DNA of 64,000 bases from Symbiodinium natans (GCA_905221605.1 CAJNDS010002782.1:215758-279757); one strand, 5' to 3'. Shown: positions 1-11,765, numbered from the stretch's first letter. The notes: a model not told the origin generated them from the sequence alone. Made by a program: numbers and translations.

Positions 1-201
1 ACTGCCTGCCAGGTTTGGCCGGGATTACTGTCACGTTCTGGGCCAGGGTCTGGCTCCCAATTTGGTTCTTGGAATTGTTGGAGTCTGGAGGTTGCAAGAC
101 GGTTTGAGTTGTTGATGTGATGTCTGTGACGTAGAATGTGAGGCTGGTCACAGACCAAGTGTGATTCTCATTCAGCTTAGCTAATTATTTCGGCACAATT
201 G

Positions 202-1684
202 TTTCCCTGTAACTGGCCAGATGAGAAGAGCCCGATCTTGTCCGGGAGCTGTAGTTCTCCACGACTTGTCAGTGCAGCAGCTGCATCTTGGGCTGTGAGT
301 CGAGCGGCTCAAAAGGCGGACTGCCCTTTTCGGCTCAAGCATCGTTTGCCTGCCAAGTCCAGTCAGTGACGCCACAACGCAGCCATCGAAAGCACAGAGC
401 CGAACAGAGTGATCTGGCTAATTAAAGGTCGTAGGCCAGAATGGACCGGTGCAAACAAGCTTGCTACATTTCTTGTTCTCCGCTTCTAAGGCAAAGAGCG
501 CACATCGCATAGAAAACCAGCTTCATGCATCCTATGAAAGAACAAGGACGTGGAACAGCCTTGCGTCTTTCACAGCAGCCGTCCTACAAAACTGTGCGCT
601 GTGTACTGGTGCTGAAGACAAAGGGCTTCGGTCCCGGCTGCTGCCCCAGCTTTTGTCTTGGTATGGAGAGACCTTCAGTTGCTTCTAATATCGCCAACTC
701 TGCCTGTCCAATGCTCTGAATGCCGACCAGGCAGACGAAGATAATGTGTCGAGCTCAACTTGTCCCATGCCTTTGACGCGCGTGACAAGTTTATCGGCAC
801 CGACGCTCGTTGGTGGATGCGCAATTGTTGAAAGCCCCCTTCAAAGCCCCCTTGAAGCCTCCATTTAAGCCCCCCTTTAAGCCCCCCTTTAAGCCCCCCT
901 TTAAGCCCCCCTTGGACCCAGTGGGCCTTGAAAAAGAATGCCCTTCCAGGCGAGATGGCAAGGTCTCGGTGTACTCCAAGGACTTAGCCGCTGAAGCAGT
1001 GAGGTCCTTAGCAGCAGTGACGCCGGCAGTCTTCTTCTGACAAAGCCGTGGGCAGCTTGTAAGCAGCAAACACCAGAAGCCTCTCAAGCTCTTTGCTCTT
1101 CTTTGCTCTTCGTTGCCCTTCTTTGCTCTTCTTGGCTCATGCTACTCAGACTCCAACACGGAGTGCCAGGCTCCCAGAGATCGCGCCTCCGTGTTGGCGG
1201 GTGCTCAGGAGTTGGGCTGACATTCGAAAATCTTCGATAGCCAGCAGTCCACAGTTGGGATGTGCGCGTGCAGCACAGGGTGAAGTCGGTGAAGTCATGT
1301 AGGGTGCTTCAACTTGTTCACAGAGCTGCACGGTTTGTAGTCTGCGGAAAACCTAAAACCTCCGTTGATGGCAGGATGCCCTATTCTCTGCTCCAAGTGC
1401 AGAGGTGCCCTGGATCATCGATTGGCACACTAAGTGATAGGAGCCCGGTAGTAGATGTAGACAACCGAAAGAATGGCTGTGGCAGCAAGAAGGACATGAG
1501 GGTTGTTCTTAAAGGTCCGTGTCATGAATCCGCCGAAGGGACACGCAAATGTCTGAATGAACAGCACGTAGCTTATCTCCAACACTTGCACAGAAACCTC
1601 AATAGCAACCCGACATGTCTGGCAGCGGGCGATTATGCTAGGCAGGCCCCAAACCTCCTCACCGCGCGCAGCAAAGGTTTGTAA
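202..1684 (+). CDS. Candidate exons of an unidentified gene (left edge)
   Basis: Four open + strand stretches look protein-coding but match no family I know. 202-369 is open for 55 codons without Met and has charged and Ser/Ala-rich sequence (NWPDEKSPILSGSC near its start). 449-688 reads ENQLHASYERTRTWNSLASF and on to a stop. 810-1040 contains a FKPP repeat made by a 12-bp satellite, followed by a hydrophilic tail (DGKVSVYSKDLAAEAVRSL). 1262-1684 is open for 140 codons. Whether they belong to one gene is unknown. No leader, start or terminator can be fixed, and the left side may continue outside the window. Any single stretch could be chance, since several competing frames are open here. Confidence 0.33.
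863..911 (+). repeat. 12-bp tandem repeat TTTAAGCCCCCC
   Basis: About four perfect copies of TTTAAGCCCCCC, preceded by diverged copies from about 835. The array is a multiple of 3, so it stays open and would encode repeated Phe-Lys-Pro-Pro in the + frame of the surrounding candidate exon. Confidence 0.9.
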
Positions 1685-1694
1685 CAGCGGGGTC

Positions 1695-2180
1695 GTTTTG
1701 CGTCTCCGCGGAAGCTCCGGGGAAGCGACGACTCAAATCCGCGAAGTTTAGCGCGAACTCCGCGGAAGCACCTCGGAAGCTCCGCGGAAGCTCCCCAGAA
1801 GCTCCCCGGAAGCCTGCGTGCCGACCCCAAGGTCCAGGCCCTTGCCATTGAGTCCATGCTCTTGCATAATCGACGGCCCAGCAGCGGCTGCAAGCTCAAG
1901 CGCCACCTCCGCAACACTACTGCTTTCATGCTTCTCTGTCACCGCCCACCAAACCATGCCCGCCCTTCCCTTTATAGCTCCCGCGTTCCAAGCAGTCCGC
2001 ATGCAGCGATCGAACCCCTCCAAGTTTCAGCAGTGTTTCGTCGAGCTCTGGACCACCCGACGCGTGTTCGAGTTTGTATCTTACAGACCTACTCGCGGAA
2101 GCAAATTTTTCAAAACAGCGCGAAATCCGTTCGCGGGAGCGCCCGCAGAAGAACGGAAGGGTTCCGCGGAAGGATTCGTT
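1695..2180. repeat. Degenerate CCGCGGAAGCTCC repeat zone
   Basis: Between 1705 and 1812 the motif CCGCGGAAGCTCC and variants (CCCCGGAAG, CCTCGGAAG) recur about eight times, and again near 2093-2180 (GCGGAAGC, CCGCGGAAGG). The reverse strand is open through part of this (1748-2023), with Gly-Ser-Phe-Arg-Gly style repeats and a non-repetitive N-terminal part (ESSSVAEVALELAAAAGPS). That leaves open a minus-strand gene, but the repeat alone could keep the frame open. Confidence 0.6.
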
Positions 2181-2445
2181 GTTTCATAGAAAATCTTGCA
2201 GGAAAAAGACCACGGCTCATCTGACACTGAAGAGGAGGGGCTTCGCATTCAGATCCGAAGAATTGTCCGAAGGAGGCTCCGAAAACAGATCTAACAATGC
2301 TGAAATAAGGATTTCACGAAGTACAGGTGCATCCTCAAAAAGGTCCGAGGGCACGCTTGAAGGGTGTACGGAAAGATGATCCGACAAAGCCGCAACGCGC
2401 AAGTACAACCACGCGAGTCGCCTTCGCCATTCGCTCGGGCAAACA

Positions 2446-3105
2446 ATGGGGTCCCCCTGTGTCCTGCTCGTCTGGGTGCGCCCGGCACTCTCTATTGTCT
2501 ATTGCTGGACTGATGCAGCTTGGCCTAACCACATGCATCAAAGACTGGGCGACACCCATGTGCACCTGCGAGAAAACCCTGACCATCAGGTGCGGCAACA
2601 AGACTCGCTGCTGGAAGGCGATCGGAGCTCGATCTCTTTCAGCAGTCAGATTTGTGAACCCATGTTTCATTGTGAAGGTGACGAAGACGGCAGCGAGCGA
2701 TGGGAGGATGCTTAGCGCAGAGCAGAGAGGTCGCAGTCGTTTCTTGAAGAAGTGGTTTTGGCATAACAGACAGTGCGGTTGCAATGTTGCAGTGGTCTTG
2801 AAAGTTGAGTTGTAGCAGTGGTGGGCTGTAAACGCACATACATTGTTTGACTGAGATCCATTGTCTAGCCGAGTCTAGCCCCCACTTGGTGGCCACAGTT
2901 TGCAATGTCTGAGGAGAATGGCGGAGAGTACATTGAAGAGGATCACCCAGAAGAGGATCTCATTTCAAACCAGTGCTTCATGGCAGCCCCAAACTTGGAT
3001 GAAAGACTCAAAAGCCCTGCCGTGGGCAGGATCCCGAAGACGACGAGGCCGTTTACCTCTCAGAGGTGGCTCCAAATTGCTCGGTCTCGTGACAAGTCAG
3101 CTTAA
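2446..3105 (+). CDS. Unidentified acidic protein, two candidate exons
   Basis: 2905-3105 starts at an ATG and encodes an acidic, low-hydrophobicity segment (MSEENGGEYIEEDHPEED) followed by a basic C-terminal part ending at a stop, 66 codons in all. 2446-2715 is another open stretch with a hydrophilic C-terminal half (ICEPMFHCEGDEDGSERWED). They may be exons of one gene. Three frames are open over 2430-2815, so the frame there is a judgement from composition. I recognise no domain. Confidence 0.42.
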
Positions 3106-4710
3106 TGTCAACCCCACATCTATTAGTGGGGTGGGAGCTTTTAATATGCGGCCGGCCAGGGGATGACGGTCCAAGACTACTTTCCATTAGCAGAAGGTTC
3201 CGGGCTCATATGTCTAAACAGATCTTTATAAGGGAGTCCGGTGAGGATAAGAAAGTGGTGACTATTCTAACATTCAACTGGCCAGGAACCCTAAATTTAC
3301 TGCAGATTATTGCAGATTGCTTAATTGTTCAGTTAAGCTTTGTCATCCGAGCAGGCCAGAAACAGCTCCAGAAGCTTCGGTTTCGGTCTCTAGAGAAGCA
3401 GATCTCGATTGAGATTGCTGTAACTCCAGATAAACCTCCTTAAGCTAAAACCTTCAGCCTTCGGGTCCTGGATGTCTGGAAGCTGCCAGAGATCTCAGCC
3501 CAGCAGCTTCCTTGCTTAAATCCTTATCCGCCGGGGCTTGAAAACAAGTCCGGAGAGGGTACCCCTTTCACGGGCCTCTGAGGTAATAATAACCGGGTGG
3601 CAACAATAATCTCGGAGCCCGGAGGCCCTGGGAAGCCTCAAGTTTGAGAGACCATCTCTCTTAAGGCGCAAGAGAACATTCTAGCCTTCAGGTAGACCCA
3701 CTCAATTGCCACCCTTGCTTTTCTTACACCCCTCAAACTCCCGAGACGCTAAACACATCTTGGGGGGGTTATGGATGCGACGCTAACATTAGGGGCTTAA
3801 GGTTTAGATTTAGCCACGTTTAGTCACAGGATGTGACAAGCCCACGAAGACTGAGCACAATCTGAAGCGCATGCGTGGTTCTAGCACGAAGACAAGAGTC
3901 ACAATAATTTCGGAAGGCATATCGAGAATGGGAAGTGCACTATCTCAGACGGCTGGCCATGAGGGTGTCTTGGCATGACTTGGTCGCACCGGAATCACGG
4001 GAACGAGGGAATTTTTGAAATCATTTCACAACATTCTACAGGGTTTACCAGTTTACAACTTCAGACCTGGTAGGGTTTTAGAGTTTAGAGCATCAGTTTT
4101 CGAGTTTCCCAACACTCACAGAATCTCACAAGCACTGAACCCCGAATCCCAGCATCTTCGGTATCTGTCCAACCGCGCAGACAATCGAACAACAGGCTTT
4201 TCGCAGTGTCGTTTCGAGCCTGTAGAATTGCCCAGGCTATAGTGACCTCCTGCAGACACTTTTCATTATCTGCCCTGCATCCTGAATATGCACGGCTTGA
4301 CCACTGGCAATGTTCATGTTTAGCAAGCCTGTTGCATCAAACCCTTCAGCGAGGTATGGCTCTACTCAGTTGTTGAGGTTTTTTACGTTTTGCTTCATTG
4401 CTTAAAGGAATTAGGGCCGAGGGCCTTTGCCCCTGCCATCGGTCCCGACACGGAAGCCCTGGCTTTGTCCTAACAGAATCCGGGACCGTGCGCAAGTTTT
4501 CCACCACCAAGAGCCCTCAAAACATGTCAAAACACTGATTGGCCCAATGATTCTCCTGAGATCCATCGGCTTTTGACCCTGGAGCTCGACCGAGCCGAAG
4601 AGGCGCCACGTTGTGCGATGCCGCATGGGGTGTCAAAACCAGGGCTTCGGGGGGTCGTGTGGATTTGGGGCTTCGGGGTGGGCCAGCCCGAAACACGGAG
4701 CATCCTGAAG
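3106..4710. other. No gene recognised
   Basis: About 1.6 kb with no convincing open frame. It holds GGTTTAG-like degenerate telomere words (around 3800 and 4068-4090) and a stop-dense stretch at 3450-4000. An open 75-codon frame at 4015-4242 has no protein-like composition. It is most likely intron or intergenic DNA. Confidence 0.6.
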
Positions 4711-5255
4711 CAAAAGTGCGGAGGCTTTGTTTGCCGTATTCGTCCAGCATGATGCCAACCTGGATGGCCGCGTCCGGGGAGATGAGGCCACCAAGCTGCT
4801 GCAGGCCCGCTTCATCAAAAGTGGTTGCTATAGCGGACAGAGAGCAGACACGCCACTGCCAGGCAATTGAGAGCTGTGCTCCTGGGAGCACAGAGGAGAG
4901 TACTCCCCAGAAGAAGGCAGGGGCTCGGGATTAGGGTCCGCGGTGCCAGCCCGGAACTACCCTAAAGTGTCCTGCGCTCGAGAAAAACTCACTTCTTGCA
5001 CATGCTGCAGAGTTGGTGTTGCAACCGGCCTGAGCGCCAGTCTATGCCAGTCTCTATGATCGGATCGGAGCCGCCCTGACTTCGAAGAGACCCTGCAAGG
5101 ATGGATCCATCTCGCTCGTTTCGCTGCTGCGGTGGTACAGCGGCTCCAATGGGTCTGAGCAGAAGGCATCTGCTGGATTGCCAACTGGCGGAAGTAGCCT
5201 TTCTCAGAAAATACCCGAGTTTGCCAGATCTGCGCGCGAAAAGAGGGAGAAATGA
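4711..5255 (+). CDS. EF-hand calcium-binding protein (two exons seen)
   Basis: The exon at about 4711-4823 follows an AG acceptor (CCTGAAG) and encodes LFAVFVQHDANLDGRVRGDE. The 12-residue loop DANLDGRVRGDE (4751-4786) has Asp1, Asn3, Asp5, Gly6, Val8 and Glu12, a textbook EF-hand loop, with a Phe-rich helix before it. After a ~275-bp intron, 5100-5255 begins DGSISLVSLLRWY, which looks like the second half of another EF-hand loop and its exiting helix, then a Ser-rich basic tail to a stop. Family knowledge: paired EF-hands bind calcium in sensors and buffers. The rest of the protein is not visible. An open frame on the opposite strand (4517-4891) is the competing explanation, but it lacks a motif. 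Confidence 0.6.
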
Positions 5256-5440
5256 GAGAGGCCTCCTCCTACAGCTTCGGCGCAGCCACGTTGCTGACTG
5301 GTCTGCTGGGTTCCGGCGTCGTTGGCTGCGATGCGCGGCTTCAGGCAGGGAGGGCTTGAGGGTCGGCTGTATGCGGCCTAGTAGATGGTTGAGAGGGTAG
5401 CACTCTAGAGGTTGTATTTGAGCAGTCTGCTGGGCAAGTA

Positions 5441-5866
5441 GTGCCACTGCTTGGAGCATCGAGGCGATTGAGCCAATTAGCAATGTGTGAATATAAGAAT
5501 GTCATCACGGAAGAACAGAATCATGGACTAGTAGTACACTGGAACAATAGAACAATGGAATCATACAGTAATACAGTACTGTACATATTAGATGATGTTG
5601 AACATCCCCCAACCCCTGCAGACAAGGAATTTGCTGGCTCACTTTGTGGTCATGTTCCGGAGTTGGGCGGGATACTGGGGTTGGGCACTCCTGGAACTCT
5701 CGAACCAGACTCCGGGATACTTCCGATTGGGCAGGGCGAGGAGAAGAGCTTAGCTAAAACTCTAGCAGCCCCACCGCAAGGATGGGGAATATCCATTTGG
5801 GTTGCAGAACATGTGGCCTGGAAGGGACTCGACTGGCTGTCTCTGCGCAGAAATGTCGGCGGCTGA
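5441..5866 (+). CDS. Weak open frame upstream of the 5.9-8.3 kb gene
   Basis: 141 codons from an ATG, partly AT-rich, with no domain. The last third (GISIWVAEHVAWKGLDWLSL) is the most protein-like. It could be an exon of the gene that follows or a chance frame. Confidence 0.25.
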   Translation: MPLLGASRRLSQLAMCEYKNVITEEQNHGLVVHWNNRTMESYSNTVLYILDDVEHPPTPADKEFAGSLCGHVPELGGILGLGTPGTLEPDSGILPIGQGEEKSLAKTLAAPPQGWGISIWVAEHVAWKGLDWLSLRRNVGG

Positions 5867-5888
5867 GTGGAGAGAGACTTGAAGTTTG

Positions 5889-6919
5889 ACCAGCCTTTAC
5901 TGCATGGTATGAAGCCTTTGATTCACTCCAGACTTCTAGCAGACTCTGGCAGACTACTCAATACACCGCCTTCTTTGTGTTGGGTTCTGAAAGCAACAAA
6001 AGATTTGACAGTACGCTTGTGCGCAGAACGTCTGCTCAGATATTGAAGATGCGTGGGAGGTCATGGGATACCGAAGAATCTACAGTCAGCTGCGCGAGCT
6101 GAAGGCAGAGTTCTGTTTTGCATTTCCTGGTTGAATGAGGCTGCAGCTGTCCTCGTAAAGTCTGGAAATCAGCTTTGTTGGAATTGTGACTTAGAGCTTA
6201 TGAATTCGTTAGTTAAGTAGAGCGGAGAGTACAGGCAGCTTTGGTCTTGAAGTGGTTGGTCTTCCCTGTTGCTTGTCCAGCTGCCCGACAGCTGCAGTCA
6301 GCACCAGTCCTGAGCATGCCATCCGAAGCACCGCAGGAGGAGCGGATGCTGACGCTAATCATGGAGAAAGAGAGGTAGGGCAACGGAAAGCTCATTCATC
6401 CATCGAGTTCTTGTGCTGCAGTCTCGTTCCAGTTGTGCTTGTTCTGTTGCTTGTAGTATGCGAACAACGCCAGTGGCACATGGGCATGGATCCTTGCGCT
6501 GTTGTCCACCGCACTAGTCACTGCTCGTCCGATGTACTTCGTTTCTGTGCCAGTCAAACTGGGCTGTTGGAGACGATGCCCGAGCTCAACTCTCAGACGA
6601 GCGCGATGAGATAGAACAGAAGCTTTATGCGTCTATTTTTGCATAGGCAAATGCCCTATTAGATTCCGCCGCTGTGCCAGACTCAACTCCTCAGACAATG
6701 CAGCTGCAGCATACAAATACTTTGTTCCTGCCCCAGCCGACTACTGAGTAGAATGCTTTGAGCGATACGGTTTGTACTGCCAAATGTGGGACCGCGACGA
6801 CTACTACTGCTACTGCTACTGCTACTGCTACTACTGCTACTGCTACTGCTACTGCTACTACTACTCCTACTACTACTACTATTACTACTACTACTACTTC
6901 TACTACTACTTCTACTGCG

Positions 6920-6966
<47 letters not shown>

Positions 6967-8255
6967 CACTACCACCAATATTACAACTGCTCTCACCATC
7001 TCCTACTCCTACTAATGTGCTACTCTGATCCGGAATGCGAAAACACAAGCGAACACTAGCTTATTGCATCTGATTGTATAATATCCAGCAAGCATCGTCT
7101 ACCACAGCCCATGTCCAAGTCAAGGTACTACAAGCTACTCGCAAAGGAGTTCGAGGGTGACATGGACCCGCAGCTGGTGCAGATTCAAGACTAGCCTTGC
7201 GTGCACTTTCATGTGTCGGCCACTTGGAACTAAAGCATTTGTGGTCAAATTGGTGGTTTGCATTTGATATTGTGAACTTGCGCACTGGCGGCTGGACAAT
7301 TTCCAGATCATGTCTGACAGGGCTGTCGCAAAGTCAAACGCCCGTCAAAAGCGTAGATTCCGGTTGAGAGTGGGTTCTGGCCTCTTGCTGACATTGCTGA
7401 CTTGAGAAGAAAGGTTTTTGACATGATGGGGCAATGTTAGTAACTGCGAAGCTGCTGCAGCATTTGCCAGCATATGTTTGTGGCTGGCTGTTCACTCATC
7501 GCGCGCGTGCTCACATGGCCTCCTGAGCTGACATGTCGTGTTGATGGTATGATAGATGCATCATTGGCAGTTTGTCACGGCCGTTGTCCAGTGGTTCTTG
7601 CTTGGGCCGTTCCTAGCAAGTGAAAGGAGCTACTCTTCGAACTCTTCTGTGAGGTCCAGCGTGTGCTTTTGGTGTGCTGTGAACCCTGTGAACCCTGACA
7701 AGCCTGAACCACCTTTGCAATTCAAAAGGTCGATGAGTCCAACAATCTCCTCCTGGAAGAGCGGGAGGCAGACCGCCATATACCACCTCGTGGCGCCTGG
7801 ACTAGTGACCAGGAATTCCGGTGTTCTTGGGGCTGTTAGTCACTTAGTTCTTGCAACACAGCGCGCTGCTAATTTGTCAGTGATGAATATATGAATGAAC
7901 CACAAAAGCACGAGATTTTATTTGCATGGATACATGGATAGTCATCCGCAAGAGTGCAAGAGGTGGAGATCATGCTCCGCAAGATGGACACGGTTGCAAC
8001 GCCGGTCGCCCCCTCAGACTCCGTAGAGCAGGCGCCGTGAACGTAACAATGTGGGTACATGTGAACTCATTGTGAATGGTAATGTACTCGTTGCGAATAC
8101 TAATGTACTTCCATGAAGGCAAGAGTGATTCTCTGTCGGCCTTTCTGCAGGAAGAGCTTCGGCGATACGTGGCCGAAATCAACCTTGTTCTGCCCGGCAT
8201 GATTCGGATTGGCTGGGATTGGCACCAAGACTTCCTCGGGCCTGCAGGTTACTAG
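5889..8255 (+). CDS. Unidentified multi-exon gene
   Basis: A chain of open stretches, nearly all with GT donors and AG acceptors. 5889-6099 has 70 codons without an early Met (FDSLQTSSRLWQTTQYTAFF). ~6250-6373 has MPSEAPQEERMLTLIMEKE before a GT donor. 6663-6747 has LNSSDNAAAAYKYFVPAP. 7093-7176 has MSKSRYYKLLAKEFEGDMDP, then GT. ~7280-7379 is basic. 7739-7820 has VDESNNLLLEEREADRHIPP. 7953-8036 has VQEVEIMLRKMDTVATPVAP. ~8102-8255 is the terminal exon (FLQEELRRYVAEINLVLPG) ending at TAG. The product would be soluble, charged and partly helical. I do not recognise the family. The run of canonical splice signals makes the gene credible even though each exon is short, and the exon joins are inferred. 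Confidence 0.62.
6799..6983 (+). repeat. CTA/CTG trinucleotide microsatellite
   Basis: Interrupted (CTACTG)n then (CTA)n over about 185 bp, lying between exons of the surrounding gene and so probably intronic. All six frames are open through most of it, which creates artificial poly-Thr, poly-Leu, poly-Tyr, poly-Ser and poly-Val frames. Confidence 0.95.
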
Positions 8256-8777
8256 TGCAGAAGAAGCCCACCAATGGATTGGGCTCAAGGTTAGATGAGA
8301 GGAATGAGAGGCGCAGAGCACAAGTACAACACCGAAGCCCAAAGCCCCAAACCCAGAGCTCGACAAGCAACGCTCCACGATGCCGCTATGCTCCATGAGT
8401 CTGCAATGCAACACGTTACCCTGACTGCCCTGAGCTCACAGTATGCAGCACTTACCACCTCAGCCGAGAACAGACTTTTTCAGAAAGACGTGGTGACACC
8501 ATGCTGGCACCGCCCGCTTGACGTGTGTTCTGCGGGCAAAAGTATCTCAGAGAGCGCAGTCCTCAGAGGACTTCCAGCCAGGAGTGCTTGAAGGCGCCGT
8601 TACCTGAAGCTCATCTTGATGTCTTCGTAGCCTCTTAGGGTCTTACGGCCTAGGGCCCAGCCAGGCAGCCAGGCAGCAGGTCAGTGAGCAATTCGTGGTA
8701 AAACCAAGGCCGCTTGCCATGGCCGCACCTGAGAAAAGCCCTGAGGCCCGGAAGCTTCATAGAGAAATCCAAAATCA

Positions 8778-8802
8778 GGGGGGGGGGGGGGGGGGGGGGG
8801 GG
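8778..8802 (+). repeat. Run of 25 guanines
   Basis: Uninterrupted G25. It is followed directly by an open frame (MASLACERGLGIVACMSQ...) that ends at 8926 and could read the run as polyglycine. The tract can form G-quadruplex structures, and its exact length in the assembly is uncertain because long homopolymers are error-prone. Confidence 0.9.
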
Positions 8803-9164
8803 AATGGCATCCCTTGCTTGTGAACGTGGGCTTGGAATCGTTGCCTGCATGAGCCAAGAGTATGGAGGCACCTGGGAGCTGAATGCTTCATCTTCCATAG
8901 AGAGGGCACTGCGGTTTCTCGACTAAGTGAAGTCACATATTTCATCTGGGGTTGTCCCTCTTGAATATCGCAACAGAGTCCCTGATGTAGTCAGAACGAA
9001 GTGTCGGTGCCGCTCATCAGGCCCCAAAGCCTGAAGGCCTCCCCGAAGAGGCCAGGCCGCATTTCCCGGAGCGATCGCCGCAGTGTAGATTCTTGTGGAA
9101 AGCTCTGACAACACAGTACAATACAGTACAATACAGTACACGAACTGCATGATAGGGGGCAGGA

Positions 9165-10008
9165 GTGCTCTCGGCAGGTCAAAAAGAAGCGTATCAACAT
9201 CTTGGGCTTTCAGGCGGAGTTCGATCGCACATGGAAATTGGAACGTTGAAACATGTTGAGGAGGCCATCGATTGTTCGTTTCGTGCTGGCCAGGTCACAG
9301 TGGCAGAAAGCAAAGTCAGAAAAGTATTCCTGGGCGCGACGGGGTTCTTCGTGGTGTTTAATGGCTTGGCCGTGCCTTTGCCGCATCAGATATGTTTCGA
9401 TCATGGAATCTTTCTGTTCCTGGAAACCTGGCTGGCCAGCCTTGCTGCCGCGAACTGCACACCCCAGCTCAATACTCAGCGTTCAGAAGCCAAGTTGCCA
9501 TTCGCCTTGCCGAAGCTGCGTCGGTTTCTGGGGGCCCCGTATGTCCCTATGAAGCGCAACGCTGTCGAGGCGCTCTCTGGGGCTTGTGAAGCTTATTGCC
9601 TCTTCAGTCGCATGTAGGCAATGTCGGAGGTTCGAGGACTTGACAGAGTGAGGCACGTTGAAACGCCTTCCCTTGCAGCATGCTGCCCCTGATTGGTCAA
9701 GAAGAGCCATGGGAGTGTAGCATTGCAGCATGCTGTAGCAAAACTGCAAAGGTCTCAAGAAGCCGACAGATGCCAACAAATTCTCTTGAAAGGATCAGAC
9801 TGTTGGACAGCTGCTGCGTTACTTCGCTTGAAGACGAGCCTTCTCGATGCACGGCGACAGCGCCATGGGAGAAATTTAGCTTGGGGCCATGGATCGCGCA
9901 GCGGCTGTGCTGGATGCTGCCAGCCTTGCAGAGGCGAATGCAAATGAACATGAACAGGGCTATAGTAATGGGCTTTCGAACAAAAAGTGCATCCGCGAAT
10001 CATTCTAG
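9165..10008 (+). CDS. Unidentified gene, candidate exons
   Basis: The best exon is 9880-10008: it follows a good acceptor (AAATTTAG) and reads MDRAAAVLDAASLAEANANE and on to TAG, Ala/Glu/Asn-rich and clearly protein-like. 9693-9870 is open with LQHAVAKLQRSQEADRCQQI, a helical charged stretch in a different phase that could join by splicing. 9165-9617 (150 codons) holds a hydrophobic centre (FFVVFNGLAVPLPHQICFDH). No family recognised; grouping into one gene is an inference. Confidence 0.42.
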
Positions 10009-10205
10009 GGTGCGACAGTTGTGCAGTGGCAGGTGCTAACAAACACAGCTGCTGGGCGCCTTCGGTGCTGCAGCAGGCCATTTACGGTCAGTTGCAGGGG
10101 ACGTCGGTGTGCCAAGGAAGCTGTGATGCGCTCCCTTACACGGGAGTTTTGATGACTCTGCTTACCCTCTCCCTTCTCATTCTCCAGCCTTCCCACCTAC
10201 TGTAG

Positions 10206-10439
10206 CATCCCCTCTGCCGAGACATGCCGAAATAGAGGTCGAGCTGCTAGCATCAAGCAGCTTTGCTATCTCTAGGCCATTGCGCTTCGTGGGACGAGAA
10301 CCCGGAGGTAGCAGCCTCAGCCAGAATGTGGGCTTGCGCATAACAATTCACCTGTCCCACACCCATCCTGATGCACTTTGGCATCACTTGGGCTCATTCG
10401 CTTGTCGACTTCTTGACACCTCCACAATTCAGGTTTCAG
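10206..10439 (+). CDS. Internal exon of an unidentified gene
   Basis: An open stretch of about 77 codons with no Met, starting right after CTACTGTAG and ending in CAG/GT sites (10432 or 10439). It reads HAEIEVELLASSSF and later LRFVGREPGGSSLSQNVGLR, with HPDALWHHLGSFACRLLDTS near the end. Length, composition and splice signals on both sides support a real exon. I cannot name a domain. Confidence 0.6.
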
Positions 10440-10977
10440 GTAGCTGAGGTATCTATTTGCTTGGTTTTGGGTATGCCATGCTAGCTAAGTTTAGGGCCTG
10501 GGCTGCTCGGCAAAACCTCCTCTCAAGGGGATCACCCACTGGTGCTCAATAGTTTATAGAGTAGTTTCAAGGTATTGTCAGGCTGTGAGACTTCCGCAAG
10601 ACAGACCTTTTATGAACCTGAGTTCTAGGCTCGCCCACCCCTTTTCATTTCAAATTATTCTGCGGCTCATGGTCGAAGTCTACTGTAGAGTTGCAAATAC
10701 AGGGCTTAGGGCTCACCGATTGGGTTCAGAATAAGCCCAAGTGCGTTGCAGGACGCTTCCTTTGCGCCGCCTTACATGAGGATGCTGAGAGGCTCAGACC
10801 CTTGCTGAAAGGCACAGCGCGGTCAGAACTGAACCTAAGTTACCTAAGTTCTCATTCTTTCAAAGTGTAGCACGGCCACCCATTTGCAAGGCTCAGCTTC
10901 GGTTGGTTGTTTCAGATGGCTGTTGTCGTCATGAGTGAGCGCTCCCCTCTGCAGCATGCAGCATGTGCGCTAACTAG
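10440..10977. other. Likely intron; nothing else seen
   Basis: About 540 bp without a protein-like frame, with a TTTAGGG-like word near 10490. It probably separates the 10.2 kb exon from the exons at 11 kb. Confidence 0.5.
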
Positions 10978-11765
10978 TTGTCAAGAAACAGCCTGTTGTT
11001 CTTGCGCTCATGTGTCGTTTACAAAATCCTGGCAGGAAGCTTTGTGTGGTGGGAGAGGTTGGTGACATTAGATCTGGCAAAGACACTGGAGCTGGGCGAT
11101 TCTGGTCTCAAGCGCAGCCTTTGCCGATCTTTGGCGGAGGATGGCACCATGTGGATTGTGGAGGATGCTGCTCGGATTTGATCGATTTGTTTTCGCACCA
11201 GGCCCTAGCAGCCAGCAACCACAACTCCTGATTCACTGCTACCTTGCGCACGATCTTGTTTTGATAAGATGCCGGTGTAGAATTTGACCTCATCTTCAGC
11301 AGATGAGGAACTGGCCGCCATGCTGCCTCCAATCTATCAACAGCTCAAGGCTGCAACTTCGAATTTTAGCCATGATAACTGCAAGGGGCAGCTCAGCATT
11401 CCTGGACTCTGCTGCATCGGTGCTTGGAAGGCGTTGCGGCGCATGTCCTTGGCGGTGTCTTACGAAGACATGCGCGGCGAGGGGTCAAAGCTCAGCGCGC
11501 CAAACTGTCTTCAGGAGGCCGCGAAGTTTGCAGCTTATGTGCATTTATTGTGAGTACTTGCCCATGTTCCATACGCCATTGTCACCATCCGCGGCAGGTG
11601 GGAATGCTTCCTGCATTACAAGAGCTCTACATCGCAACCGACCACTGTTGTCTGGAGGCCAGCGTTCGGAAATATGCAAGTTACACAGAGAACTTCCGGC
11701 TTGAGGAGCTGCAGGCCCGTAAGAGTGGCATCGCCATAGGGCAAGAAGAAACCCATCCACACTAG
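10978..11765 (+). CDS. Unidentified gene, 3' exons
   Basis: 11284-11552 is strongly protein-like (SSADEELAAMLPPIYQQLKA and SLAVSYEDMRGEGSKLSAP) and ends at a GTGAGT donor or an upstream GTGCAT. The next exon starts after GCGGCAG (11598) and in one phase reads LPALQELYIATDHCCLEASV and on to a stop at 11765. A second phase is also open, so the intron, which could be as short as 47 bp, is unresolved. 10978-11181 offers two competing open frames upstream. The product is unknown. Confidence 0.48.

Noticed and set aside
4517-4891. 124-codon minus-strand frame
   Set aside because: Overlaps the + strand EF-hand exon, which carries a canonical 12-residue calcium loop; the minus frame has no motif.
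6683-7059. Poly-Ser, poly-Val, poly-Thr, poly-Tyr and poly-Leu frames
   Set aside because: Artefact of the CTA/CTG microsatellite; real coding sequence stops before and resumes after it.
8923-9150. Minus-strand frame with protein-like composition
   Set aside because: No splice partners, and the + strand has an equally plausible stretch; not enough to report a gene.
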